A stretch of DNA of 15,219 nucleotides. Origin: Alistipes sp. CAG:831 (GTDB taxonomy: Bacteria; Bacteroidota; Bacteroidia; Bacteroidales; UBA932). The stretch is from positions 4,594 to 19,812 of the forward strand of contig HF990336.1 in assembly GCA_000432775.1 (NCBI GenBank). Direction: 5' to 3'. The notes under the pieces were generated by a model, which saw nothing but the letters and a program-made list of their open reading frames with translations, was not told the origin of the DNA and made no database searches. Positions 6,939-14,968 of this stretch are shown one piece after another; position 1 is the first letter of the stretch, and each line of letters starts with the position of its first letter. The position numbers and the translations under genes are program-made.

Positions 6939-9900
6939 ATGCTCAACAAGATAATACATTTCTCACTGCAGAACCGGCTGCTGATACTTGTCGCGGCCAT
7001 CCTGCTCTTCGCGGCCGGACTGTACCGGACATTCAACGCGGAGATAGACGTATTCCCCGACCTCAACGCCCCGACCGTGGTCGTCATGACTGAAGCCAAC
7101 GGAATGGCCGCCGAGGAGGTCGAGCAGCTCGTGACCTTCCCTATCGAGACCGCCGTCAACGGCGCCACAGGAGTGCGCAGGGTGCGCAGTTCCTCCACCA
7201 CGGGATTTTCCGTAGTGTGGGTAGAGTTCGACTGGGGCACTGACATCTACCTTGCCCGCCAGATTGTGTCCGAAAAACTGGCCGCCGCTGCCGACGACCT
7301 GCCGGACAACTCCGGAACCCCCACCCTCGGTCCCCAGTCCTCCATCCTCGGAGAGCTGCTGATAGTGTCCCTGACCGCCGACAGCACCTCGATGCTGGAC
7401 CTCAGAACCTTGGCTGACTGGACCTTCAGGCCCCGCCTGCTGTCCACCGGAGGCGTGGCACAGGTAGCCGTGCTCGGAGGCGACATAAAGGAATACCAGG
7501 TCCTGATCCATCCTGAGAAAATGAAGCACTACGGAGTCACCCTCGGAGAAGTCATGGAGGTGACACGCGGCATGAACCAGAACACCAACGGAGGTGTCAT
7601 CTACGAATACGGCAGCGAGTACATCGTACGCGGAGTAGTATCCACGCAGGACGTGGAGGAGATGGCCGCAGCCGTGATCAAGACCACTGAAAGCGGGATG
7701 CCCGTCACCCTCGAGGACGTGGCGGATGTCCGCATCGGCGCCCAGCAGCCCAAGCTCGGACTGGCCTCCGAAAGAGGCAAGCCGGCCGTGCTGCTGACCG
7801 TCACCAAACAGCCCAACACCGGAACCATTGAGCTGACCGAAAAGCTGGATGCGGCCATAGCCGACCTGCAGAAGAACCTGCCCGCCGACGTGCACGTGTC
7901 CACCGACATATTCCGCCAGGCCACATTCATCGAGAACTCGATCAACAATGTGAAACGCTCCCTGTACGAAGGCGCCATCTTCGTGGTAATCGTACTCTTC
8001 GTATTCCTGGCCAATGTCCGCACCACCGTCATATCCCTGATCACCCTGCCGCTGTCCCTGCTCATCACCATCCTGGTGCTGGATGCATTGGGGCTGAGCC
8101 TCAACACCATGAGTCTCGGAGGCATGGCCATCGCCATAGGTTCCTTAGTGGACGACGCGATAGTGGACGTGGAGAACGTCTGGAAGCACCTGCGGGAGAA
8201 CCGGGCCCTGCCGCCTGAAAAACGGCTGCCGGTAGTAGACGTGGTCTTCAACGCATCCAAGGAAGTGCGTATGCCCATCCTGAACTCCACCCTGATAATC
8301 ATCGTCAGCTTCGTGCCCCTTTTCTTCCTCAGCGGCATGGAGGGCAGGATGCTCATTCCCCTCGGAATATCCTTCATCGTGGCCCTCTTCGCCTCGACCA
8401 TTGTCGCCCTGACCCTGACTCCCGTGCTCTGCTCCTATCTCCTGCGCGGCAGGAAAGACAGCACTAAAGTGCCCAAGGAGGCATTCGTGGCCGCATGGCT
8501 CAAGAGACACTACCGCAACGGGCTGAACTGGGCCCTGAACCACAAAGCCATCGTGGGCGGCTCTACCCTCGCCCTGTTCGCCGTGGCCCTCGGCCTGTTC
8601 TTCACCCTCGGCCACAGCTTCCTGCCCTCGTTCAACGAAGGCTCGTTCACCATCAATGTCAGCTCCCTTCCCGGAGTCTCCCTCGAGGAGTCCGACCGCA
8701 TAGGACGGCAGGCTGAGGAACTGCTGCTGACCATCCCTGAAATCCAGACCGTAGCCCGCAAGACCGGACGCGCCGAACTGGACGAGCACGCCCTCGGAGT
8801 CAATGTATCCGAGATCGAGGCCCCCTTCGTCCTCGATGAGCGCTCCCACGCGGAGGTGCTGGACGAGGTACGCGCAAAGCTCTCTACCATCACCGGAGCC
8901 AACATCGAAATAGGCCAGCCCATCAGCCACCGCATAGACGCCATGCTCAGCGGCACCCAGGCCAGCATTGCCATCAAGCTCTTCGGAGACAATCTGAATG
9001 ACATGTTCGTGATAGGCAACCGCATCAAGAGCGCCATCAGCGGAGTCGAGGGCATCGCCGACCTCAACGTCGAGCAGCAGATCGAGCGTCCCGAGCTCAA
9101 GATCACCCCCAAGCGCGACATGCTCGCCCGCTACGGCATATCCCTGCCGGCATTCGCAGAGTTCGTGACCGTCAACATGGCCGGCGAGACCGTATCTCAG
9201 GTCTATGAGGAAGGCAAGACCTTCAACCTCGTAGTACGCGCCTCCGAGGACAACCGCGGAGACATGGAGAGCATCCGCAACCTGATGATCGACGACGCTG
9301 ACGGCTGCAAGATACCCCTCTCCTACGTAGCCGACGTGGAATCCTCCATGGGTCCCAACACCATCAACCGCGAGAACGTCAAGCGCAAGGTTGTCATCTC
9401 GGCCAACACCCGCGGACGCGACCTGCGCGGAGTGGTCAACGACATACAGAAGATCGTGGATGAGGAGATCGAGCTGCCCGAGGGCTACCACATCGAGTAC
9501 GGCGGACAGTTCGAAAGCGAGCAGGCCGCCAGCCGGACCCTCCTGCTTACCTCCCTGATGAGCATCGTGGTCATCTTCCTGCTGCTGTACATGGAGTTCA
9601 AGAACGCCCGCCAGAGCGGAGTAGTCCTGCTCAACCTGCCCCTGGCCCTGATAGGCGGAGTATTCGCCCTGATATTTACCTCGGGCGAGCTCAGCATCCC
9701 GGCCATCATCGGTTTCATCGCCCTGTTCGGCATCGCGACCAGGAACGGAATGCTGCTGATCAACCGCTACAACCACCTGCATACCGAAGAGCACCTCTCC
9801 GTCCGCGAGTGCATCCTCCGCGGCTCCCTGGACCGTCTCAATCCCATTCTGATGACAGCCCTCTCCTCGGCCCTCGCCATGATCCCCCTGGCCCTCAACG

Positions 9901-10061
9901 GCGACCTGCCGGGCAACGAGATCCAGAGCCCCATGGCCAAGGTCATCCTCGGAGGACTGCTCACCTCCACCTTCCTCAACGCCTTCATCGTGCCTATAGT
10001 CTACGACTGGATGCACCGCCGCGAGCGCAGGGCAGAAAACATTGAACATGCTGAAAACTAA
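6939..10061 (+). CDS. CusA/CzcA family heavy-metal RND efflux pump
   Basis: This 1040-residue inner-membrane proton/metal antiporter is full length for the HME-RND family (about 1040-1060). The N-terminus has the family look: a short cytoplasmic helix, TM1 (about 13-30), then FNAEIDVFPDLNAPTVVV and EVEQLVTFPIETAVNG. The TM4 proton-relay segment is GSLVDDAIVDVEN (about 401-413) with Asp405, Asp406 and Glu412. It resembles the CusA form (one acidic residue before A-I-V) more than the CzcA DFG-x-V-D form. Periplasmic loops include LPGVSLEESDRIGRQAEELL and KTGRAELDEHALG; late TM segments are SLMSIVVIFLLLYMEFK and GFIALFGIATRNGMLLINRY. By eye I do not see the CusA methionine relay clearly, so the metal is unassigned. 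It is encoded between its adaptor and outer-membrane partner. Confidence 0.95.
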   Translation: MLNKIIHFSLQNRLLILVAAILLFAAGLYRTFNAEIDVFPDLNAPTVVVMTEANGMAAEEVEQLVTFPIETAVNGATGVRRVRSSSTTGFSVVWVEFDWGTDIYLARQIVSEKLAAAADDLPDNSGTPTLGPQSSILGELLIVSLTADSTSMLDLRTLADWTFRPRLLSTGGVAQVAVLGGDIKEYQVLIHPEKMKHYGVTLGEVMEVTRGMNQNTNGGVIYEYGSEYIVRGVVSTQDVEEMAAAVIKTTESGMPVTLEDVADVRIGAQQPKLGLASERGKPAVLLTVTKQPNTGTIELTEKLDAAIADLQKNLPADVHVSTDIFRQATFIENSINNVKRSLYEGAIFVVIVLFVFLANVRTTVISLITLPLSLLITILVLDALGLSLNTMSLGGMAIAIGSLVDDAIVDVENVWKHLRENRALPPEKRLPVVDVVFNASKEVRMPILNSTLIIIVSFVPLFFLSGMEGRMLIPLGISFIVALFASTIVALTLTPVLCSYLLRGRKDSTKVPKEAFVAAWLKRHYRNGLNWALNHKAIVGGSTLALFAVALGLFFTLGHSFLPSFNEGSFTINVSSLPGVSLEESDRIGRQAEELLLTIPEIQTVARKTGRAELDEHALGVNVSEIEAPFVLDERSHAEVLDEVRAKLSTITGANIEIGQPISHRIDAMLSGTQASIAIKLFGDNLNDMFVIGNRIKSAISGVEGIADLNVEQQIERPELKITPKRDMLARYGISLPAFAEFVTVNMAGETVSQVYEEGKTFNLVVRASEDNRGDMESIRNLMIDDADGCKIPLSYVADVESSMGPNTINRENVKRKVVISANTRGRDLRGVVNDIQKIVDEEIELPEGYHIEYGGQFESEQAASRTLLLTSLMSIVVIFLLLYMEFKNARQSGVVLLNLPLALIGGVFALIFTSGELSIPAIIGFIALFGIATRNGMLLINRYNHLHTEEHLSVRECILRGSLDRLNPILMTALSSALAMIPLALNGDLPGNEIQSPMAKVILGGLLTSTFLNAFIVPIVYDWMHRRERRAENIEHAEN

Positions 10062-10074
10062 TCCGATATTCCAC

Positions 10075-11283
10075 ATGAAAATATTTTACAATACACTTCC
10101 TTTCCTGAGCGCCGCAGCCATTCTCCTGTCCGCATCCTGCGGAAGTCTCCGCGCCCAGAGCATGGAGAGCATAGACTCGGTGCTGGCAGCAGTAGAGAGG
10201 AACAATCTCGAACTCCGCGCCCTGCAGCAGAACAATGAGGCATCGCGGCTCGAAATCCAGTCCCAGAACAACCTCCAGCAGGACATCTCCGTGTCCTACA
10301 GCCCCTTCTTCACCCGCGGCTACGACGGGGTATCCAGCTCGGAGCTGGTAGTATCCATGGGCTTCGACTTCCCTTCCCAGTACGTTTCCAGAGGCAAATC
10401 CGGCAAGCTCCAGACTCAGGCCCTCGACATGCAGTACGCCCTACAGCGCAGGGACATCCTCCTGCAGGCCCAGCTGCTCTGTCTGGATCTGGTGCGGATC
10501 AACCAGGAAAAAGAGCTGCTGGACACCCGGATGGCAAATGCCGATGAACTCCTCGCCCTGATGGAGAAACGCTTTGCCGAGGGCGGGGCCAATATCATAG
10601 AAGTCAACAAGGTGAAGATGGAAAGGATGAATGTCCGCACCCTCGCGGCACAGAACGAGGCAGCAAGGCAGAACGCCCTCCAGTCCCTCCGGGCCATGAA
10701 CGGGAATATCCCCGTGGAGCTGCTGGCAGCCGAATATCCTGCTGCATCCGATATAGTCGACTACGATGAGTTCTATGCCGAGGTGATGGCCACGGACGCC
10801 GGTATCCTCTCCGCAGAAGCCTCTGTCGATGCCGCCGCACAGGAAATAAAGGTCAACCGGCAGAACTGGCTGCCCAAGTTCGAGGTCGGCTACCGCCGCA
10901 ACACAGCCATGACCGAGGCCAGCCACGGTTTCCTGGTAGGAGCCTCCCTGCCCATTTTCTCCTCCCGCAACAAGACGAAGATCGCCGAGGCACGCCACAC
11001 CGCAGCCCAGAGTGAGCTCGAGAACGCCCGCCTGCAGGCCGAGACCCAGCTCCAGTCCCGCTACAACGAGCTGCAGCAGATCCGTTCCGCCGTACAGACC
11101 TACGACGTTCCCCTGATGCACAGCACCCTCGACGCCCTCAAATCGGCCGTCCTCGCCGGCCAGATGTCCGTCATAGACTACTACGTCGAAGCCGACAACG
11201 TCTACGGCAACCTCTCCACCTACCTCTCCCTCGAGAACCAGTACCGCAAGCTTCTGGCTGAAGCCTACAGGAACCGGCTCTGA
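10075..11283 (+). CDS. TolC-like outer-membrane efflux channel (OEP family)
   Basis: This 402-residue product is the outer-membrane channel of the tripartite efflux system. It has a signal peptide (MKIFYNTLPFLSAAAILLSA, likely cleaved after LRAQ). Two OEP repeats follow, each with long Ala/Gln/Glu/Leu-rich helices: about 25-210, with MEKRFAEGGANIIEVNKVKM in helix form, and about 240-400, with RNKTKIAEARHTAAQSELEN. The beta-strand pairs typical of the barrel are present (ISVSYSPFFTRG; VGASLPIFSSRN). The ATG at 10075 gives a clean signal peptide and starts 13 bp after the pump stop. An ATG at 10048 and a TTG at 10042 are in frame but would add a hydrophilic leader and overlap the pump gene, so I rejected them. 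A terminator follows the gene. Confidence 0.92.
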   Translation: MKIFYNTLPFLSAAAILLSASCGSLRAQSMESIDSVLAAVERNNLELRALQQNNEASRLEIQSQNNLQQDISVSYSPFFTRGYDGVSSSELVVSMGFDFPSQYVSRGKSGKLQTQALDMQYALQRRDILLQAQLLCLDLVRINQEKELLDTRMANADELLALMEKRFAEGGANIIEVNKVKMERMNVRTLAAQNEAARQNALQSLRAMNGNIPVELLAAEYPAASDIVDYDEFYAEVMATDAGILSAEASVDAAAQEIKVNRQNWLPKFEVGYRRNTAMTEASHGFLVGASLPIFSSRNKTKIAEARHTAAQSELENARLQAETQLQSRYNELQQIRSAVQTYDVPLMHSTLDALKSAVLAGQMSVIDYYVEADNVYGNLSTYLSLENQYRKLLAEAYRNRL

Positions 11284-11306
11284 GCAGATGGACGGAGACT
11301 GCTGGA

Positions 11307-11344
11307 AAAGGCCGCACCGAATCACGTATTCGGCGCGGCTTTTT
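11307..11344 (+). terminator. Intrinsic terminator of the metal-efflux operon
   Basis: A GC-rich stem pairs GCCGC (11311-11315) with GCGGC (11335-11339) and CCGAAT (11317-11322) with ATTCGG (11328-11333), with a single A/C mismatch and a 5-nt loop. A run of five T follows (11340-11344) and an A-run precedes it, so it could also stop transcription from the opposite strand. It sits 24 bp after the stop of the TolC-like gene. Confidence 0.9.
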
Positions 11345-11423
11345 CTGTGGTCCTGCTGCGTCATTAGGTTTTTGGGGGAGTCCGGCTGGGCGCTGAATAT
11401 ACTGGACATCACAAAGTCGAAAA

Positions 11424-11492
11424 GCACAATGTTGGGATTTTTAATTCCACAATCTTTGGATTTTATTTGCCACAATATTGGGATTATTCAAA
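11424..11492. repeat. Three 23-bp tandem direct repeats
   Basis: Three adjacent units start at 11424, 11447 and 11470, exactly 23 bp apart, with the shared core CACAATnTTGGGATT (one unit has TTTGGATT) followed by an AT-rich half. The third unit contains the stop codon (11486-11484) of the ATPase remnant on the minus strand. They fill most of the space between the efflux-operon terminator and the minus-strand module. The regular spacing, about two helical turns, would suit a row of protein-binding sites. It could also be the end of a former mobile segment. Confidence 0.8.
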
Positions 11493-11873
11493 TGTTTCAT
11501 TTTCGTTTACATATCTCCCGGGATCCCCGACCACTATCAATTCACCCTTTGCCTCATAGAGCCGGAGCATAGCATCCACGTCCTGCTCATGTCCTCCATA
11601 ACTCAACGTCAGGATTACTCTGTCGATATCTTCTGTCTCCTCTATCACAGCGGCTGTATGAAAAACCCGCTCCCAAACATTACAGATACTGCACAGGCCA
11701 CTTCCGGCCCTTTCCCCGAAATTAACCATAGAGAAGATCTTGAGCATAATGCCGTTTCTCGGATCCGACGCTCCACCTTCCACTGCGACTTCCTTGGCAA
11801 CACGCATCCTGCCCGGATTTGCAAAGGTAAAACCATCCTTGCCCTTTGTCACTACCAGTCCCCTGCGGCCGGG
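11484..11873 (-). pseudogene. Truncated ATP-binding / AlbA-type regulator remnant (COG2865-like)
   Basis: The translated fragment reads PGRRGLVVTKG, then DGFTFANPGRMRV, EGGASDPRNGIMLKIF, NFGERAGSGLCSIC and IDRVILTLSY. This is the conserved HATPase_c_4 region of ATP-binding proteins that carry an N-terminal DNA-binding AlbA-type domain (often misnamed RecG-like helicases). Intact members have about 400-500 residues; here only about 129 remain. The reading frame meets TAA at 11876-11874, immediately before the family-conserved GRRG stretch, so the N-terminal domain is gone. The C-terminal winged helix is also missing; the frame ends GDPGRYVNENETFE inside the tandem repeats. A GTG at 11852 could start a 122-residue product, but a functional protein is unlikely. 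It follows the 147-residue gene by about 23 bp. Confidence 0.75.
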
Positions 11874-11896
11874 TTAAAATAGCACACTAATGCTGT

Positions 11897-12325
11897 TCAA
11901 TCCGCCTTATGCACGGCTTTCCCGCTGTAGCTCCAGACTGAATACGTATAGGTACCTCCGGAGTCCGTCTCTTCATCATCCACATCCCTCTGACACTTAA
12001 CATCTATCACCATATCGCAGCCATAGTAACGGGCAATTGTCCTCAACTCATTTATAGAATCTTCCCGGTCCCTATGATATTCCGTCTCGATATACCTTGG
12101 TGTACCTGTATATTTTTTCCTGCCTCTATAATTTGATGACACCAGTTCCACTCCCTCACAAGAGCTTGCGGACGCCTCCATCCTTCTCACCTCCTGCTTG
12201 AAACCAGTTGCGCACTGAGGACACAGGTGGTACCTTTTTGAAACAGCACGGAGAACTTTACCTACAGCATAGGTAAGCACTGTAGGTAAAGTCGCAATAA
12301 GAACATTCTTAGTAGACTTATTCAT
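11897..12325 (-). CDS. Unknown small membrane-anchored protein with CxxC motif
   Basis: I do not recognise this protein with certainty. From the ATG at 12325 it has 142 residues; an ATG at 12340 in the same frame adds MIKLA and has an AGGGG stretch just upstream, giving 147. Either start overlaps the end of the yaaW-like gene, by 8 or 23 bp, so translation is probably coupled. One hydrophobic segment spans about residues 8-24 (VLIATLPTVLTYAVGKV). It is followed by LCPQCATGF, a single CxxC that could be half a zinc site, and then a basic stretch. The C-terminal half (INELRTIARYYGCDMVIDVK, then SGGTYTYSVWSYSGKAV) loosely recalls small YbjQ/RcsF-like alpha-beta domains; I treat that as a hint only. 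A perfect inverted repeat lies in its first codons. Confidence 0.7.
   Translation of the reverse strand: MNKSTKNVLIATLPTVLTYAVGKVLRAVSKRYHLCPQCATGFKQEVRRMEASASSCEGVELVSSNYRGRKKYTGTPRYIETEYHRDREDSINELRTIARYYGCDMVIDVKCQRDVDDEETDSGGTYTYSVWSYSGKAVHKAD
12255..12292. repeat. Perfect 13-bp inverted repeat within the start of the 147-residue gene
   Basis: ACTTTACCTACAG (12255-12267) and CTGTAGGTAAAGT (12280-12292) are exact reverse complements separated by 12 bp. The motif TAGGTAA also occurs in the loop region (12270-12276), so TTACCTA (12258-12264) can pair with either copy. In the mRNA the hairpin covers codons 12-24 counted from the 12325 start (residues TLPTVLTYAVGKV). Confidence 0.9.
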
Positions 12326-13085
12326 AGCTAGTTTTATCATTATCCCCTTTTTCAGTATCGTCCGTCAAAAGTCCTTTGACATCGCGCTTTGCCCTCATAT
12401 ACGCAATCTGAATCACTGCCGGAATAGTGACACGGTAGGCCGGTCCGGCGATGTCGAAAGCAGTCCAGGCGGCAGTGATTGCCCAGCCGACCGGTCCGGC
12501 GAACACGCTGAGCCATCTGACCAGCGCCGCATTGGCCGCCAGGGAGAGTCCACGGCCGAGCAGGGCGCGGGCTATGGCATTGGCGACTATCAGGGCTATC
12601 TTATAGGAGGCAAAACCACCCCGGCGTATAGCCATCTGCAAAGCCGCAACCATGGCCTCCTTTTTAAAATTGGTTGTCTTGATATTCAGGCCATCAAGCA
12701 GTTCTTTGAGACTTTCCGTGTCCATATCCTCCAGCGATTTTATCAAGATGCTGTGCAGCAGATTCATCTCAATCACCTCGACAGAGGACTTACGGTTGAA
12801 ATTGACCCTCATTCTGTGACATACGTCACAAAGGATCTCGCGATAGCCGGCACCTCTTCCTCTCATGAAATTGAGAACAGTGTTGCCTCCGTAGTACTGG
12901 AATTCCTCCACGATGCTGTCCACCATGTTGTTAAGTCCATCCGGATAGTAACGGGCATATTCAGGAGTCGTTGTCAGTCTCTCGTTGAAACGGGGGTTTC
13001 CCTTCCTGTTCATCGTGATGTAATCCGTGAGAATCCGGAGGTCCTCCGGGTCTGCGTAACGCAAAAAAGTTAAATCCTTGTCCAT
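12318..13085 (-). CDS. yaaW: YaaW / UPF0174 (DUF3944) family protein
   Basis: This 255-residue protein matches the E. coli YaaW family (about 237 residues), whose function is unknown. The N-terminal DUF3944-like segment is DLTFLRYADPEDLRILTDYI (4-23) followed by NRKGNPRF. The most conserved parts follow: EFQYYGGNTVLNFMRGRGAG (61-80) with YREILCDVCHRM after it, and near the end AYRVTIPAVIQIAYMRAKRD (216-235). Between them is a glycine/alanine-rich hydrophobic stretch (about 158-212) that may enter a membrane. The start is ATG 13085 because family similarity begins there; upstream in-frame codons run through the promoter region. A -7 element lies 27 bp upstream. The tail TDDTEKGDNDKTSYE is hydrophilic and overlaps the next gene. 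The 579-residue gene ends 129 bp upstream. Confidence 0.85.
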   Translation of the reverse strand: MDKDLTFLRYADPEDLRILTDYITMNRKGNPRFNERLTTTPEYARYYPDGLNNMVDSIVEEFQYYGGNTVLNFMRGRGAGYREILCDVCHRMRVNFNRKSSVEVIEMNLLHSILIKSLEDMDTESLKELLDGLNIKTTNFKKEAMVAALQMAIRRGGFASYKIALIVANAIARALLGRGLSLAANAALVRWLSVFAGPVGWAITAAWTAFDIAGPAYRVTIPAVIQIAYMRAKRDVKGLLTDDTEKGDNDKTSYE

Positions 13086-13112
13086 AATTCGTTGTTTTTT
13101 TAAATTATGGCG

Positions 13113-13120
13113 CAAAATTA
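13113..13120 (-). promoter_or_regulatory. Bacteroidota -7 promoter element before the yaaW-like gene
   Basis: The minus strand reads TAATTTTG, a full match to TAnnTTTG, 27 bp before the ATG at 13085. A second copy of the same eight bases occurs at 13198-13191, nearer the end of the upstream gene. Neither has a convincing -33 TTTG. The yaaW-like gene may therefore have its own promoter and need not depend on the upstream operon. Confidence 0.45.
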
Positions 13121-13214
13121 GATCCGGGGTCCAGAATAAAGAAAATGTGCACTTCAAATAATCTCCACAAGTCTGACAAACAGGATTTTACAAAATTATT
13201 TATCTACACTTCCA

Positions 13215-14954
13215 TCACTTTTTCGTATTTTCCCTGTACTTACGTTGCGAATAGTTTTTGATATCCGACCCTATCAACTCCTGCACATCCTTTATAGTAA
13301 CGGACCTTTTACGGCCGGCAGCATTCCCGTTACAAACATCCAGAATCGATTCAATCAGGCCGGACACAGCACTGGGATCACTGCCCCTGCAGTTCATAAT
13401 TTCTTTTCCCTCACTATCTTTTTCCAACTTCACAATATCATTCCTATACGCATTGTACAGTTTGACTGCCACCTTCTCCAGAAGTTTTGTTTCCGCCACT
13501 TTGCGCCCGAAAGACATATCTTTTATCAACTTCTTAAAATGTGAATTCGTTAATCTGTTGAATTGATATTTCCGAGGCAAGAGCCATCTCATATCCGCAC
13601 CCATCTTTTTTATTGTCCTGCCGCCAGAGCTATGCAGCAGCACTTCAGATGCAGATTCCGCAGAGAGCCGCATCAAGAGACTGTTTTCCGCCTCGAATAT
13701 TTCCCTAAGCAGACCCGAACTTACGAAAGCATCCCTGTAATTCAACTCATTTCTCTCCGAATTCCTCATCAGGAACAAACCTTCAGCCCCAGTGTTTCTA
13801 AGTACACCGAAAATCCCGGCCATAACTGTCAGCGGCAGTCCGTATTCTTCATCAATATAGAGCAGAACGGTATCCGACGGTCGCAGCATCCTGGCCAAAT
13901 CTCTGTATTGCACGGCCCTGTCCCGCCCCCACAGCACCAGAAGCGCCGGGATGCCGTCACTAACAGGATAAAGCCCGGTCAACGGCACAACCGGCACGCC
14001 ATCAGCCTCATAATAGAAATTACAGAGCACTCTGCCGCCATTTCTCAACTCTGGACGCATGCACAATTTCTGCGGTCCCAGCATATCGGTCAGCCCAATA
14101 CCTGACTGCAAAAGCAATGTCAATGACACGATAAGTTCCTCATCATGTATGATACCGGACACCCGTTCTGTCAACGTACCGTCCATAACTCCAGCATCCA
14201 TCTCCAGGCAGTGATGCAATGCCAGCATTACTTTTTCAATCACTTGTATCTCATCAGTCACATCTACACCGCACAACGGGGCCACATTACTGATAAAGTT
14301 CCTGTAATCAGGCCACAGCGACACAAAGCACTCCTCATCAGCATACCGCACGCGATAGCCCCACGCCTCCAGAGAATCCATTTCGATAGTCTGCACACGC
14401 ATCATCGACATACCGCCAAGCGTACCGCAGTGCCGGTCCAGAAACTCCCTTAGCGTGTCCGTCCACACCAGCACCACCTGCGGGCGCAGTTCCCTCAGCA
14501 CTTCCTCGAACGCAGGCAGATCCCTCAGAAACACCTCCTCCCACTGCCGGTACTGAAAATCCTCCTGAGGCTCCGGCAGATAATGCTGAATCCAATTGTA
14601 AAACGCCACCTTATCCCAGAAAGCCGCCCTGATTCCAGGCCCCACATACTTCTTGATGCCCGACATCTTGTGAGTAAACGCGTCATAAGTAGGATAATGC
14701 CCACCCTCGATATATGAGTCTATCTCTATGACATTACTGTTGGACAAGCAGTAATAATCCTTCTCCGGCTTGTCCTCATAGACCGGACACCTCCTGTCAT
14801 ATTCCGCAGTCCTCCCCTGCCGCACACACTCTTCGTAGTAACGGCACTTATCATACCAGCAATAATGGTACGCCCCCAGAACCAGGGTTCTCTGGCCCAT
14901 GAAGCCGTCATGATAAGCGGGGCCGGTTCGGGGGGTGAAGAAGCAGCGAATCAT
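13215..14954 (-). CDS. Unknown 579-residue protein with four-Cys cluster, possible UDG-like fold
   Basis: I cannot name this protein. The N-terminus has GFMGQRTLVLGAYHYCW followed by a cysteine cluster, Cys32, 37, 43 and 56 (spacing C-x4-C-x5-C-x12-C), ending RRCPVY. Further on are KVAFYNWIQHYLPEP (115-129) and LRPQVVLVW (156-164). This layout (glycine-ended strand, N-W-I-Q-H-Y-L-P loop, late hydrophobic strand) recalls Bacteroidota proteins with a uracil-DNA-glycosylase-like fold, but no catalytic motif can be pinned down, so it is a hypothesis. The middle (about 300-450) is mixed alpha-beta, with SDTVLLYIDEEYGLPLTVMA. The last 120 residues are Lys/Arg-rich (FNRLTNSHFKKLIKDMSFGR). The start is ATG 14954; a Met at codon 19 is an alternative but would drop residues that seem conserved. 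The partial upstream gene ends 14 bp before it. Confidence 0.75.
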   Translation of the reverse strand: MIRCFFTPRTGPAYHDGFMGQRTLVLGAYHYCWYDKCRYYEECVRQGRTAEYDRRCPVYEDKPEKDYYCLSNSNVIEIDSYIEGGHYPTYDAFTHKMSGIKKYVGPGIRAAFWDKVAFYNWIQHYLPEPQEDFQYRQWEEVFLRDLPAFEEVLRELRPQVVLVWTDTLREFLDRHCGTLGGMSMMRVQTIEMDSLEAWGYRVRYADEECFVSLWPDYRNFISNVAPLCGVDVTDEIQVIEKVMLALHHCLEMDAGVMDGTLTERVSGIIHDEELIVSLTLLLQSGIGLTDMLGPQKLCMRPELRNGGRVLCNFYYEADGVPVVPLTGLYPVSDGIPALLVLWGRDRAVQYRDLARMLRPSDTVLLYIDEEYGLPLTVMAGIFGVLRNTGAEGLFLMRNSERNELNYRDAFVSSGLLREIFEAENSLLMRLSAESASEVLLHSSGGRTIKKMGADMRWLLPRKYQFNRLTNSHFKKLIKDMSFGRKVAETKLLEKVAVKLYNAYRNDIVKLEKDSEGKEIMNCRGSDPSAVSGLIESILDVCNGNAAGRKRSVTIKDVQELIGSDIKNYSQRKYRENTKK

Positions 14955-14968
14955 ATTTATACACTATA

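Noticed and set aside
10042..10074. Earlier starts (TTG 10042, ATG 10048) for the TolC-like gene
   Set aside because: They add a polar leader before a clean signal peptide and overlap the pump gene; the ATG at 10075 fits better.
8145..10076. A 643-codon open frame opposite the RND pump, and similar long open frames opposite the adaptor, TolC-like, AsmA and rfbA genes
   Set aside because: They are antisense shadows of GC-rich genes with strong family matches. Their translations are Gly/Val/His/Asp-rich and show no domain or start signal.
11288..11572. A 94-codon plus-strand frame after the TolC-like gene
   Set aside because: It crosses the intrinsic terminator and the tandem repeats and has no protein-like composition or family match.
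12090..12113. Hairpin ATATAC / GTATAT followed by T on the plus strand
   Set aside because: It has six AU-rich pairs with a 12-nt loop inside a gene on the opposite strand, and no plus-strand gene upstream for it to terminate.
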